Assembly (NCBI RefSeq): GCF_026340305.1
Contig: NZ_JAPEPI010000001.1
Location: 4,464,001-4,528,000 of the forward strand
Direction of reading: 5' to 3'
DNA length: 64,000 nt
Source: Streptomyces sp. NBC_01381
Lineage (GTDB): Bacteria > Actinomycetota > Actinomycetes > Streptomycetales > Streptomycetaceae
The translations under genes and the position numbers were made by a program. Positions 43,499 through 50,437 of this stretch are shown in pieces. The stretch's first letter is position 1; the number at the start of each line of letters is the position of its first letter. Below the pieces are notes generated by a model, which was not told where the DNA came from, did no database searches, and saw only the letters and a list, made by a program, of their open reading frames with translations.

Positions 43499-43726
43499 TG
43501 GGAGGACTCCGTCGGCCCCGCCGACGAGTACGCCAACCACCCCTCCGGGACCGCCCTGTCGGACCTCCGTGCCACGCACGGCGACAAGAACCCCTTCGGA
43601 ATCCGCCTGTGGTGCCTGGGCAGTGAGATGGACGGGCCGTGGCAGACGGGCCGCAAGACCCCCGAGGAGTACGGGCGTCTGGCCGCCGAGACCGTCCGCG
43701 CATGGAACGTGATCAGGCTGGCCTGA
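43499..43726 (+). pseudogene. internal fragment of a GH51 alpha-L-arabinofuranosidase gene
   Basis: A 75-codon open remnant, beginning directly after an in-frame TAG (43496-43498), reads WEDSVGPADEYANHP and later IRLWCLGSEMDGPWQTGRKT followed by PEEYGRLAAETVRAW. This is the acid/base region of intracellular-type GH51 enzymes (usual motif WCLGNEMDGPWQ), with the Asn before the catalytic Glu changed to Ser. There is no start codon and neither end of the enzyme, so it is a relic. It lies 150 bases upstream of a LacI gene whose operators flank it. Confidence 0.8.
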
Positions 43727-43757
43727 GCAGTCCTCAACTCCCATGCTGTGAAGGGCA

Positions 43758-43773
43758 GTCGAAGCGATTCGAC
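43758..43773. promoter_or_regulatory. LacI-type operator O1
   Basis: GTCGAAGCGATTCGAC is a 16-bp palindrome upstream of the -35 box of the LacI gene, and differs from O2 (43826-43837) by a single base in the CGAAGCG-TTCG core. Confidence 0.6.
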
Positions 43774-43780
43774 GCAACTA

Positions 43781-43809
43781 TGGACAGCTCAAGGGCGTCC
43801 TTCTAGGGT
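43781..43809 (+). promoter_or_regulatory. promoter of the LacI gene
   Basis: TGGACA (43781-43786) and TAGGGT (43804-43809) have a 17-base spacer. Operators lie on both sides. Confidence 0.65.
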
Positions 43810-43825
43810 CGACGCGCCTGCACAT

Positions 43826-43837
43826 CGAAGCGCTTCG
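43826..43837. promoter_or_regulatory. LacI-type operator O2
   Basis: CGAAGCGCTTCG, a perfect palindrome downstream of the predicted start of transcription, identical to the core at 59495-59506 upstream of the sugar ABC operon. Confidence 0.7.
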
Positions 43838-43875
43838 CCATCGCGCCCGCGCTCACGACTGCCTTGGAGAGCTGA

Positions 43876-44883
43876 ATGGTCACCCTCGCCGAGGTCGCCC
43901 AGCATGCCGGAGTCTCGGCCAGCACGGTGAGCTACGTCCTCAGCGGCAAGCGGTCCATATCCGCCTCCACCAAGGACCGCGTCCAACAGTCCATCCGCGA
44001 GCTCGGCTACCACCCGAACGCCGGCGCCCGCGCCCTGGCCAGCAGCCGGTCCAACATCATCGCGCTGATGGTGCCGCTGCGCACCGACATGTACGTACCG
44101 GTGATGATGGAGATCGCCGTCGCCGTCGCCACCACCGCGCGCACCCACGGGTACGACGTACTGCTCCTGACCGGTGAGGAGGGCCCCGAGGCGGTCCGCC
44201 GCATCGAGGGCAGTGCGCTCGCCGACGCAATGATCCTGATGGATGTGGAACTGCACGACGAGCGCCTTCCGCTGATCCGCGAGGCCGACCGGCCCGCAGT
44301 GCTCATCGGCCTCCCCGCCGACCCGACCGGCCTGACCTGCGTAGACCTGGACTTCGTGGCGACGGGCGCACAGTGCGTGGAGCACCTCTCCGGTCTTGGA
44401 CACCGGGAGATCGCCGTGATCGGCGAGGCGCCCGCGGTGTACGAGCGGCACACCGGCTTCGCCGAGCGGACCCTGGACGGGCTGCGCACGCGGGCCCGGG
44501 AGCTCGGCGTGCGGGTGCTGCACCGGCCCTGCGAGGGGACGTACGGCGCACTGGCCGCGACCCTGGCCAGGATCTTCGACGAACGCCCCGGCACCACGGG
44601 CTTCGTCGTGCAGAACGAGTCGGCGGTGGAACCCCTCCTGAGCCTCCTGCGCCGGCAGGGTCGCGCCATCCCCGAAGACGTCTCCGTCATCGCCATCTGC
44701 CCCGACCAGGTCGCCACCCAGGCCTCGGTGCGCCTCACCTCCGTCGGTATCCCCGCGCAGGAGATGGGGCGAGAGGCGGTGGAGCGTGTCGTCGCCAAAC
44801 TGCGGGGCCAGGGCGTCGACGAAGTCTCCCTGCTCACCCCGGAGTTGACGGTCCGCGCGAGCTCGGGCCCCGCAAAGGGCTGA
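43876..44883 (+). CDS. LacI-family transcriptional regulator, probable arabinose-type sugar regulator
   Basis: A 335-residue protein from ATG 43876. The helix-turn-helix (TLAEVAQHAGVSASTVSYVLSGKRSISASTKDRV) occupies residues 3-37, and the effector domain follows (IIALMVPLRTDMYVPVMMEIAVAVA). Its own promoter has two CGAAGCGnTTCG operators 66 bases apart, suggesting autoregulation with looping. The same core precedes the sugar ABC operon at 59.5 kb, so that operon is a predicted target. The 3' end is a run of 9-bp repeats that put three in-frame TGA stops in a row. Confidence 0.93.
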   Translation: MVTLAEVAQHAGVSASTVSYVLSGKRSISASTKDRVQQSIRELGYHPNAGARALASSRSNIIALMVPLRTDMYVPVMMEIAVAVATTARTHGYDVLLLTGEEGPEAVRRIEGSALADAMILMDVELHDERLPLIREADRPAVLIGLPADPTGLTCVDLDFVATGAQCVEHLSGLGHREIAVIGEAPAVYERHTGFAERTLDGLRTRARELGVRVLHRPCEGTYGALAATLARIFDERPGTTGFVVQNESAVEPLLSLLRRQGRAIPEDVSVIAICPDQVATQASVRLTSVGIPAQEMGREAVERVVAKLRGQGVDEVSLLTPELTVRASSGPAKG

Positions 44884-44903
44884 AGGGGCTGAAGTGGCTG
44901 ACT
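44877..44903. repeat. 9-bp tandem repeats with three in-frame stop codons
   Basis: GGGCTGAAG, GGGCTGAAG and TGGCTGACT are contiguous. Because the period is nine, TGA at 44881, 44890 and 44899 are all in the LacI reading frame. Confidence 0.8.
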
Positions 44904-44919
44904 GGGATTACGGACGTTG

Positions 44920-44949
44920 TTCGACCTCTCGTACAAGCGTTGCTATGCT
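44920..44949 (+). promoter_or_regulatory. promoter of the SigE-type sigma gene, overlapping a GTWCGANATNTCGWAC-like site
   Basis: TTCGAC (44920-44925) and TATGCT (44944-44949) have an 18-base spacer. The 16-bp GTTCGACCTCTCGTAC (44919-44934) covers the -35 box and fits the operator consensus with one mismatch. Confidence 0.5.
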
Positions 44950-44984
44950 CGCGCACCGCGCGCAAGGACAGAGAGAGGTCACCC

Positions 44985-45518
44985 GTGGGGACAGCCGTCG
45001 ACGACGCAGCCGCCGCGGAGTTCCATGACTTCTTCGAGCGGCACTACGCCGAACTCGCCCGCCTCGCCCACCTGTTGACCGGCGAGAAGGACGCCGCGGA
45101 CGATCTGGCGGCGGACGCCCTGGTCGCGCTCTGGAACCGCTGGGGCCGGGTGCGGGCCGCCGACCACCCGGCCGCGTACGCCCGCGGTGTCGTCGCCAGC
45201 ATGGCGCGCAGCCGCATCCGCAGCGCCGTCCGGGAGCGCCGCAGAGTGGCCCTCTTCTGGGGGCAGCGCTCGGAGGGCGTGGACGACCCCGACGTACCGG
45301 CGGTCGTCGACGTCCAGGAGGCGCTGCGTACGCTGCCGTTCCGCAAGCGGGCCTGTGTGGTCCTGCGGCACGCCTTCGACCTTTCGGAGAAGGACACCGC
45401 CCTCACCCTCGGCATATCGGTCGGTACGGTGAAGAGCCAGACGTCCAAGGGAATGGCGGAGCTGCAACGGCTACTGGGCGACCGTGCCGCGGCGCAACTC
45501 GTGGGAGGGAGGCAGTGA
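44985..45518 (+). CDS. SigE-family (ECF-type) RNA polymerase sigma factor
   Basis: GTG 44985 with GAGAGAGG upstream gives 177 residues. Region 2 is seen in FFERHYAELARLAHLLTGEKDAADDLAADALVALWNRWGRV (about 13-53), and region 4 in LRTLPFRKRACVVLRHAFDLSEKDTALTLGISVGTVKSQTSKGMAEL near 110-155. The WGRV-x-ADHPAAYARG pattern is that of the Streptomyces SigE-like (SigE70) group. The next gene starts within its stop codon and encodes a membrane protein, so the two probably form a regulator/anti-sigma-like pair. Confidence 0.93.
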   Translation: MGTAVDDAAAAEFHDFFERHYAELARLAHLLTGEKDAADDLAADALVALWNRWGRVRAADHPAAYARGVVASMARSRIRSAVRERRRVALFWGQRSEGVDDPDVPAVVDVQEALRTLPFRKRACVVLRHAFDLSEKDTALTLGISVGTVKSQTSKGMAELQRLLGDRAAAQLVGGRQ

Positions 45519-46240
45519 TGGACGACGTACGCAAACAGCTGCGCGATGCCGCGGCCGAGCACCGCCCCGACCGGGAGCGGATGCTCGCCCGGGTCGAGCG
45601 CGGCATGGAACGCGACGCCGCCCCGGGTGCCCCGTCCCGCGGCGGCCTGCCGCGCCCCGCTCCCTGGCTGCGCATCGCCGGCGCGACGGCCGCCGTGGCC
45701 GGAGTCCTCGCGCTCGGCGGTTACGCCGTCGCCTCCGTGGTCCACGGCGATGAGCCGTCCCGCACCGTCGGCACACCTGCCACCCCCGAACTCCCGGCCG
45801 CCACAAAGCCGTTGGCCCCCGACGCCAAGGGTGTCGAGGACGGCTACCTGTGGAGCGACGGCTCCATCGACCCGCAGAGCAACGACTTCTGGGCGCAGAG
45901 CACCCTCACCTTCAAGACTGGGAAACCGCTCACCGCGCTCACCGTCGAACTGCGGGTCGCGCAGACCGGCGGCGTCGCCGACACGGGCAACTGGCGTTCC
46001 CTGCCCGCCGACGACTTCACCGTCTCCGTACGCGAGGCGGGCGGTGAGGCGGGCGGCGACCTGGTCTACCGCTGGACGCTGAAGGCGGGCCGGACGGTCC
46101 CGGCGGGGAAGCATGTCTTCGCGGGGCAGTACAACCACGCCGAGGGCGGCAGGGACGCGGGCGACGACGCCTACGCCGCGGAGGCGACCGCGTCGGGTCT
46201 GAAGGCCGCGGTGCGGGGCGACTTCGCCCGCACCTCGTAG
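45518..46240 (+). CDS. single-pass membrane protein coupled to the sigma factor (putative anti-sigma-like partner)
   Basis: ATG 45518 shares a base with the sigma-factor stop (TGATG) and has GGGAGGGAGG upstream; 240 residues. A cytoplasmic Arg-rich N-terminal 45 residues (RKQLRDAAAEHRPDRERMLARVERGMERD) is followed by one transmembrane helix (about 48-70) and a roughly 165-residue outer domain with DGYLWSDGSIDPQSNDFWAQSTLTF. This layout is standard for partners of SigE-type sigma factors in Streptomyces, but no zinc-anti-sigma motif is seen, so an anti-sigma role is inferred from coupling only. Confidence 0.8.
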   Translation: MDDVRKQLRDAAAEHRPDRERMLARVERGMERDAAPGAPSRGGLPRPAPWLRIAGATAAVAGVLALGGYAVASVVHGDEPSRTVGTPATPELPAATKPLAPDAKGVEDGYLWSDGSIDPQSNDFWAQSTLTFKTGKPLTALTVELRVAQTGGVADTGNWRSLPADDFTVSVREAGGEAGGDLVYRWTLKAGRTVPAGKHVFAGQYNHAEGGRDAGDDAYAAEATASGLKAAVRGDFARTS

Positions 46241-46279
46241 GCCACGTGGGCCATGGCGGACATTCCGCGCACGGCGGCT

Positions 46280-46298
46280 GTCACGCCGTCGGCGTGAC
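46280..46298. terminator. bidirectional hairpin between convergent genes
   Basis: GTCACGCCG-T-CGGCGTGAC is a near-perfect 19-base palindrome at the 3' end of the TetR gene, whose stop lies inside it, and 40 bases past the end of the sigma-partner gene. Confidence 0.6.
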
Positions 46299-46973
46299 CT
46301 CCGCGAGCAGCCCGTCGACGAACGCGCGGAGCCCCTGGGGGTAGATGTCCCGTGCGGCAAGCGCGGCCCATCGCACGCCGATGGCGGCCAGGTGGGGCAC
46401 CTGGGACGGGTCCAGGTCGTCGCGGTAGGCGAACGGATGGCCGGCGGCATGCCGGCGGGCGGAGTGGGCGCGGACGAGCACCTCGCCGACGGTGTAGTAC
46501 CAGAGGCTGCGGAAGACGTCGACGCTCTGCTCGGGTGTGCATCCGTGGTCCTCGGCTCCGGCCACGATGGCTTCGACCATCCACATCGCCGATTCGTCGA
46601 GCAGACCGACGAAACCGTCGGCCGACAGGACTTCCGCGGCCCATGGCCAGGCGGCGAGCGCGTCGTGCAGCGCGGTGGCGGCCACGACGATGCGCTCCCG
46701 TGGGGCGCCGGGCAGTTGGGGGCGCTCGATCCGGGCGACGTGGTGATTGAGCAGCAGGATCAGTAGATCGTCCTTGCTCTGGATGTGGTGGTACAGGGTC
46801 GTCGCCCCGATGCCCAGCTCGGCGGCGAGCCGGCGGATGGTCAGCTTCTCCCAGCCGTCCCGGTCGATCAGCTCCCGGGCCGCCGTCAGGATCTGCGCAC
46901 GGGACGTCACGGGCGGGCGGCCGGTGCGGCCCTGTGGTGCGGGAGAGCGCGGCGATACGGGCGATGCGGGCAT
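46281..46973 (-). CDS. TetR-family regulator of the divergent efflux operon
   Basis: ATG 46973 (MPASPVSPRSPAPQGR) gives 230 residues. The DNA-binding domain is SRAQILTAARELIDRDGWEKLTIRRLAAELGIGATTLYHHIQSKDDLLILLLNHH at about 24-78. The ligand domain includes WPWAAEVLSADGFVGLLDESAMWMVEAIVAGAEDHG, as in TetR/AcrR proteins with the TetR_C_1-like end. It is divergent from an MFS-ABC-ABC operon whose promoter overlaps a 22-bp palindrome, so it is the probable repressor of that operon. Confidence 0.92.
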   Translation of the reverse strand: MPASPVSPRSPAPQGRTGRPPVTSRAQILTAARELIDRDGWEKLTIRRLAAELGIGATTLYHHIQSKDDLLILLLNHHVARIERPQLPGAPRERIVVAATALHDALAAWPWAAEVLSADGFVGLLDESAMWMVEAIVAGAEDHGCTPEQSVDVFRSLWYYTVGEVLVRAHSARRHAAGHPFAYRDDLDPSQVPHLAAIGVRWAALAARDIYPQGLRAFVDGLLAEVTPTA

Positions 46974-47037
46974 GGCCCCATCATGCCGTCCCGCCGCCTT
47001 CCGTCGCGCGGCCGGTGCGGGTCCCACCCCTTGCGAG

Positions 47038-47064
47038 AGCCCTTCGAGCCCTTCGAGCCCTTCC
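47038..47064. repeat. three 9-bp tandem repeats in the efflux operon leader region
   Basis: AGCCCTTCG, AGCCCTTCG and AGCCCTTCC follow each other just upstream of the -35 box. Confidence 0.65.
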
Positions 47065-47068
47065 GAGG

Positions 47069-47097
47069 TCGACAGAGGGAACCCTCGATGCTACTTT
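47069..47097 (+). promoter_or_regulatory. promoter of the MFS-ABC-ABC operon
   Basis: TCGACA (47069-47074) and TACTTT (47092-47097) have a 17-base spacer; the -10 box overlaps the TetR palindrome. Confidence 0.65.
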
Positions 47098-47115
47098 CGG
47101 AACGCGTTCGGAAAG
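47094..47115. promoter_or_regulatory. TetR-type operator
   Basis: CTTTCGGAAC at 47094-47103 is mirrored by GTTCGGAAAG at 47106-47115 across a central GC, giving a 22-bp palindrome with 10 of 11 pairs matching. It overlaps the -10 box, so binding should block transcription. Confidence 0.75.
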
Positions 47116-47159
47116 TCTTGGAACAGTGTCGACAGCAGTGCCGAGAAACGGGGTCCGTG

Positions 47160-48626
47160 ATGACGAACAGAGCGAGAACAACAGGGAGTTCAGGTGCCGG
47201 ACCAGGGCTGACGCTCACCGCCGTGGCCGTCGTGCAGTTCATGGTGTCCCTCGACCTGTCGGTCGTGAACCTGGGACTCCCGCAGATCGCCGCAGGCCTC
47301 GGCTTCAGCGCGACGGGCCTGACCTGGGTGATCCACGCCTACGCCCTCACCTTCGGCGGGCTGCTCCTGCTGGGCGGCAAGGCCGCCGACCGGTACGGCA
47401 ACAAGCGGGTCCTGCTGCTCGGGCTAGGCCTCTTCGGCCTCGCCTCGCTCGCCGGGGGCTTCGCGCAGGAGCCCGGCCAGCTCGTCGCCGCCCGGGCCGC
47501 GCAGGGCATCGGGGCCGCCGCGCTGGCTCCGGCCGCGCTGTCCCTGCTGACCTCGACGTTCCCCGCGGGCCGGGCCCGCGTCCGGGCCTTCGGGGTATGG
47601 AGTGCGATGAACGCCGCCGGAGCCGCCCTCGGTGTCCTGATCGGCGGCCTGCTCACCGAGTACGCCGACTGGCGCTGGGTGATGTTCGTGAACGTACCGA
47701 TGGCCGCGGGCGCGCTGGCCGTGGCCTGGCGGGGCGTCGCCGCGGGAGAGCCGGCAGCGCGCGGAGGGCGTCCGGACGTGCTCGGCGGCGTCCTGGTCAC
47801 GGCGGGCATGACGCTGCTGGTGTTCGGCGTCGTCCGCACCGATCGATACGCGTGGACCTCGTCGGTCACCCTGACCACACTGGCGGCCGCCGCCGCACTG
47901 CTCGCCGCGTTCCTCCACGTCGAGCGGACCACCACCCGCGAACCGCTCGTCCGCCTCGGCCTGTTCGCCAACCGCTCGGTCGCCGGCGCGAACGCCTGCA
48001 CCCTGCTGATCGGCGCGACCATGGCCTCGTCCTTCTACTTCTTGTCCCTCTACGTCCAGCAAGTCCTCGGCAAGGGCCCGGCGACGACCGGCGTCATGTT
48101 CCTGCCGCTGGCCCTCGGAGTGATCGCCGGATCCGTGCTCGCCGTGAAACTCGGCTACCGTCTCGCTCCCCGCACCCTGCTCGTCGGCGGCGGCCTGCTG
48201 ACCGCGAGCGGGCTCGCCTGGTTCGGCCTGATCAGCCCTGACGGTGCCTTCCTCACCGATGTCCTGGGGCCCTCGATCGTCTCCGGCGTGGGCTTCGGGC
48301 TCTGCCTCGGACCGGCCGTCTCCCTCGCCACCGCCGGTGTCGCGCCCCACGAGGCCGGAACCGCGTCGGGGCTGCTCAACAGCTCACGCCAGATCGGCGC
48401 TTCGCTCGGACTCGCCGCCCTCGGCGCCGCGGCGCACGACCGCACCGGCTCGACCATCACACCCGAAACGCTCAACGACGGATACGCGCTCGGCCTGACC
48501 CTCGGTGCCGCGCTCCTGGCCGGAGCCGTGCTCGTGGCCCTGGCCGTCCTGCCCCGCACCGTCGCACCGGCACCGGCACGGGTCGCCGAGACCGACGACC
48601 GCCTGACCAAGACGGGAGGACGATGA
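47160..48626 (+). CDS. MFS multidrug efflux transporter, DHA2 (EmrB/QacA) family
   Basis: ATG 47160 gives 488 residues (GTG 47157 is an alternative). Fourteen transmembrane segments fit DHA2. Motif A is GGKAADRYGNKRVLLLG, motif C lies in WSAMNAAGAALGVLIGGLL, and the N-terminal VAVVQFMVSLDLSVVNLGLPQI carries the family D1-like motif. It is the first gene of an operon with two ABC half-transporters under a TetR repressor, an arrangement typical of export of a toxic small molecule or siderophore. Confidence 0.93.
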   Translation: MTNRARTTGSSGAGPGLTLTAVAVVQFMVSLDLSVVNLGLPQIAAGLGFSATGLTWVIHAYALTFGGLLLLGGKAADRYGNKRVLLLGLGLFGLASLAGGFAQEPGQLVAARAAQGIGAAALAPAALSLLTSTFPAGRARVRAFGVWSAMNAAGAALGVLIGGLLTEYADWRWVMFVNVPMAAGALAVAWRGVAAGEPAARGGRPDVLGGVLVTAGMTLLVFGVVRTDRYAWTSSVTLTTLAAAAALLAAFLHVERTTTREPLVRLGLFANRSVAGANACTLLIGATMASSFYFLSLYVQQVLGKGPATTGVMFLPLALGVIAGSVLAVKLGYRLAPRTLLVGGGLLTASGLAWFGLISPDGAFLTDVLGPSIVSGVGFGLCLGPAVSLATAGVAPHEAGTASGLLNSSRQIGASLGLAALGAAAHDRTGSTITPETLNDGYALGLTLGAALLAGAVLVALAVLPRTVAPAPARVAETDDRLTKTGGR

Positions 48627-50437
48627 GCACCATCGGAGAGGGACAGAACCTGTCGGGGCTCCTTCGCCCGCACGCCCGGAGTTTCGCCGCCGTGGTGATC
48701 CTCCAGGTCATCGGCGCCGTCGCGGGCCTGGCGCCGCTCCTCGCGGTCGTCGAACTGGGGCGCACCCTGCTGTCGCCGGGACCGGTCGACCGCGGTCATG
48801 TCTGGACCGTCGTCGTCGCGGGTGCGGCCGGACTGTTCGTCCGGCTGGTCTTCACGGCCGCTTCGTCCGGGATCGGGCATGTCGTCGACGGCCAGGTGCA
48901 ACTGACGTTCCGTCGCCAACTGGCCGAGCGCCTGGGACGCGTACCGATCGGCTGGTTCTCGCGGCGCCGCACCGGCGAGCTCGCCAAGGTGGTGGGGGAG
49001 GACGTCAGCGCCGTGCACCCGTTCATCGCCCACACCCCCGGCGAGCTCGTCTCCGCGTTCGTGGTGCCGCTGGTGTCGTTGGTCTATCTGTTCACCGTCG
49101 ACTGGCGGCTCACCCTGATCACGCTGATACCGGTGGTGCTCGCCGTGGCGCTGGTTCCCCTGATGATGACGCCGAGGCGGCTGCGCGAGCAGGAGGAGTT
49201 CGACGCGGCCATGGGGCGGATCTCCAGCTCCGTCGTCGAGTTCGTGCGGGGCATCTCGGTGGTCAAGGCGTTCGGCGGATCGGGGCGTGCCCACCGCACG
49301 TTCCGCACGGCCACGGACGATTTCGTCGGTACGTTCAACCGCTGGGTGCACGGCATCTCGCGGATCGCCGCGGGGATGCAGCTGGTGCTCTCGCCGCCGT
49401 TCGTCCTGCTCGTCGTCCTGATCGGCGGCGCGACGCTGATCACCGACGGGGACCTGCCCCCGGCCGACCTGCTGCCCTTCCTGCTGCTCGGCCTCGGCCT
49501 GACCGCCCCGGTGGCGGCCCTCGGCCACGGCTTCGACGAGATCCAGGCCGCCCGGCGCGCCGTGGGCCGGATCAAGGACGTCCTCGCGGTGCCTTCACTG
49601 CCGGAGCCCGCGCGGCCGGTCGCACCGCAGGGGCACCGCGTGGAGCTGCGTGACGTCCGGTTCGGCTATGAACCCGACCGCGAGGTGCTGCACGGGATCG
49701 ACCTGGTCCTTGAACCCGGGACGGTCACCGCGGTCGTCGGCCCGTCGGGCAGCGGGAAGTCCACGCTGGTCCAGCTGTTGCCGCGGTTCTTCGACCCGAC
49801 CCACGGCTCGGTCGCCGTCGGCGGCGTCGATCTGCGCGAGCTCGGCAGCCGGGAGCTCTACCGGACGGTCTCCTTCGTCTTCCAGGACGTACGCCTGCTG
49901 CGCGCGTCGGTCGCCGACAACATCGCCCTCGCCGTACCGCACGCCGACCGCGACGACGTGGTGCGCGCCGCCCGCCTCGCCAACATCCACGACCGGATTC
50001 TCGAACTGCCCCGCGGATACGAGTCGGTGATCGGCGAGGACGCCGGCCTTTCGGGCGGCGAGGCACAGCGGATCTCGCTCGCACGTGCCCTGCTCGCCGA
50101 CACGCCCGTCCTCGTGCTCGACGAGGCGACCGCCTTCGCCGACCCGCAGACCGAACGCGCGGTGCGCCAGGCCCTGGCGGCCCTTGAGGGCGAGCGGACC
50201 ATCCTGGTCATCGCCCACCGCCTGGAGACCATCAGGGACGCCGACACCGTCGTGATGCTGGCCGACGGGCAGATCGTCGAGCGCGGCATGCCGGCCGAAC
50301 TCCTTGCACGCGGCGGGCAGTTCGCCGACTTCTGGCAGACCCACCGATCGGCCGTCGCCGACGGGACCGAAACCCTCGCCGACGGGACCGAAGCCCACGG
50401 TGGCGTACTCGTACCGCAAGGAGACGAACCCCGATGA
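48623..50437 (+). CDS. ABC half-transporter, YbtP/IrtA-like (permease fused to ATPase)
   Basis: A 604-residue protein from ATG 48623 (ATGA overlap). An exporter-fold membrane domain with six helices (about 20-310) includes IGWFSRRRTGELAKVVGEDV and the coupling region SSVVEFVRGISVVKAFGGSGRA, and the ATPase has Walker A GPSGSGKST near residue 373, signature LSGGEAQRISLARALL and Walker B VLVLDEATAFADPQTE. This resembles one subunit of the YbtPQ/IrtAB pairs that move siderophores across the membrane. A 21-bp duplication near the end adds the repeat ADGTETL/ADGTEAH. Confidence 0.9.
   Translation: MSTIGEGQNLSGLLRPHARSFAAVVILQVIGAVAGLAPLLAVVELGRTLLSPGPVDRGHVWTVVVAGAAGLFVRLVFTAASSGIGHVVDGQVQLTFRRQLAERLGRVPIGWFSRRRTGELAKVVGEDVSAVHPFIAHTPGELVSAFVVPLVSLVYLFTVDWRLTLITLIPVVLAVALVPLMMTPRRLREQEEFDAAMGRISSSVVEFVRGISVVKAFGGSGRAHRTFRTATDDFVGTFNRWVHGISRIAAGMQLVLSPPFVLLVVLIGGATLITDGDLPPADLLPFLLLGLGLTAPVAALGHGFDEIQAARRAVGRIKDVLAVPSLPEPARPVAPQGHRVELRDVRFGYEPDREVLHGIDLVLEPGTVTAVVGPSGSGKSTLVQLLPRFFDPTHGSVAVGGVDLRELGSRELYRTVSFVFQDVRLLRASVADNIALAVPHADRDDVVRAARLANIHDRILELPRGYESVIGEDAGLSGGEAQRISLARALLADTPVLVLDEATAFADPQTERAVRQALAALEGERTILVIAHRLETIRDADTVVMLADGQIVERGMPAELLARGGQFADFWQTHRSAVADGTETLADGTEAHGGVLVPQGDEPR
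50355..50396. repeat. 21-bp tandem duplication in the ABC gene's 3' end
   Basis: TCGCCGACGGGACCGAAACCC and TCGCCGACGGGACCGAAGCCC are adjacent, 20 of 21 bases identical, duplicating seven residues. Confidence 0.8.
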
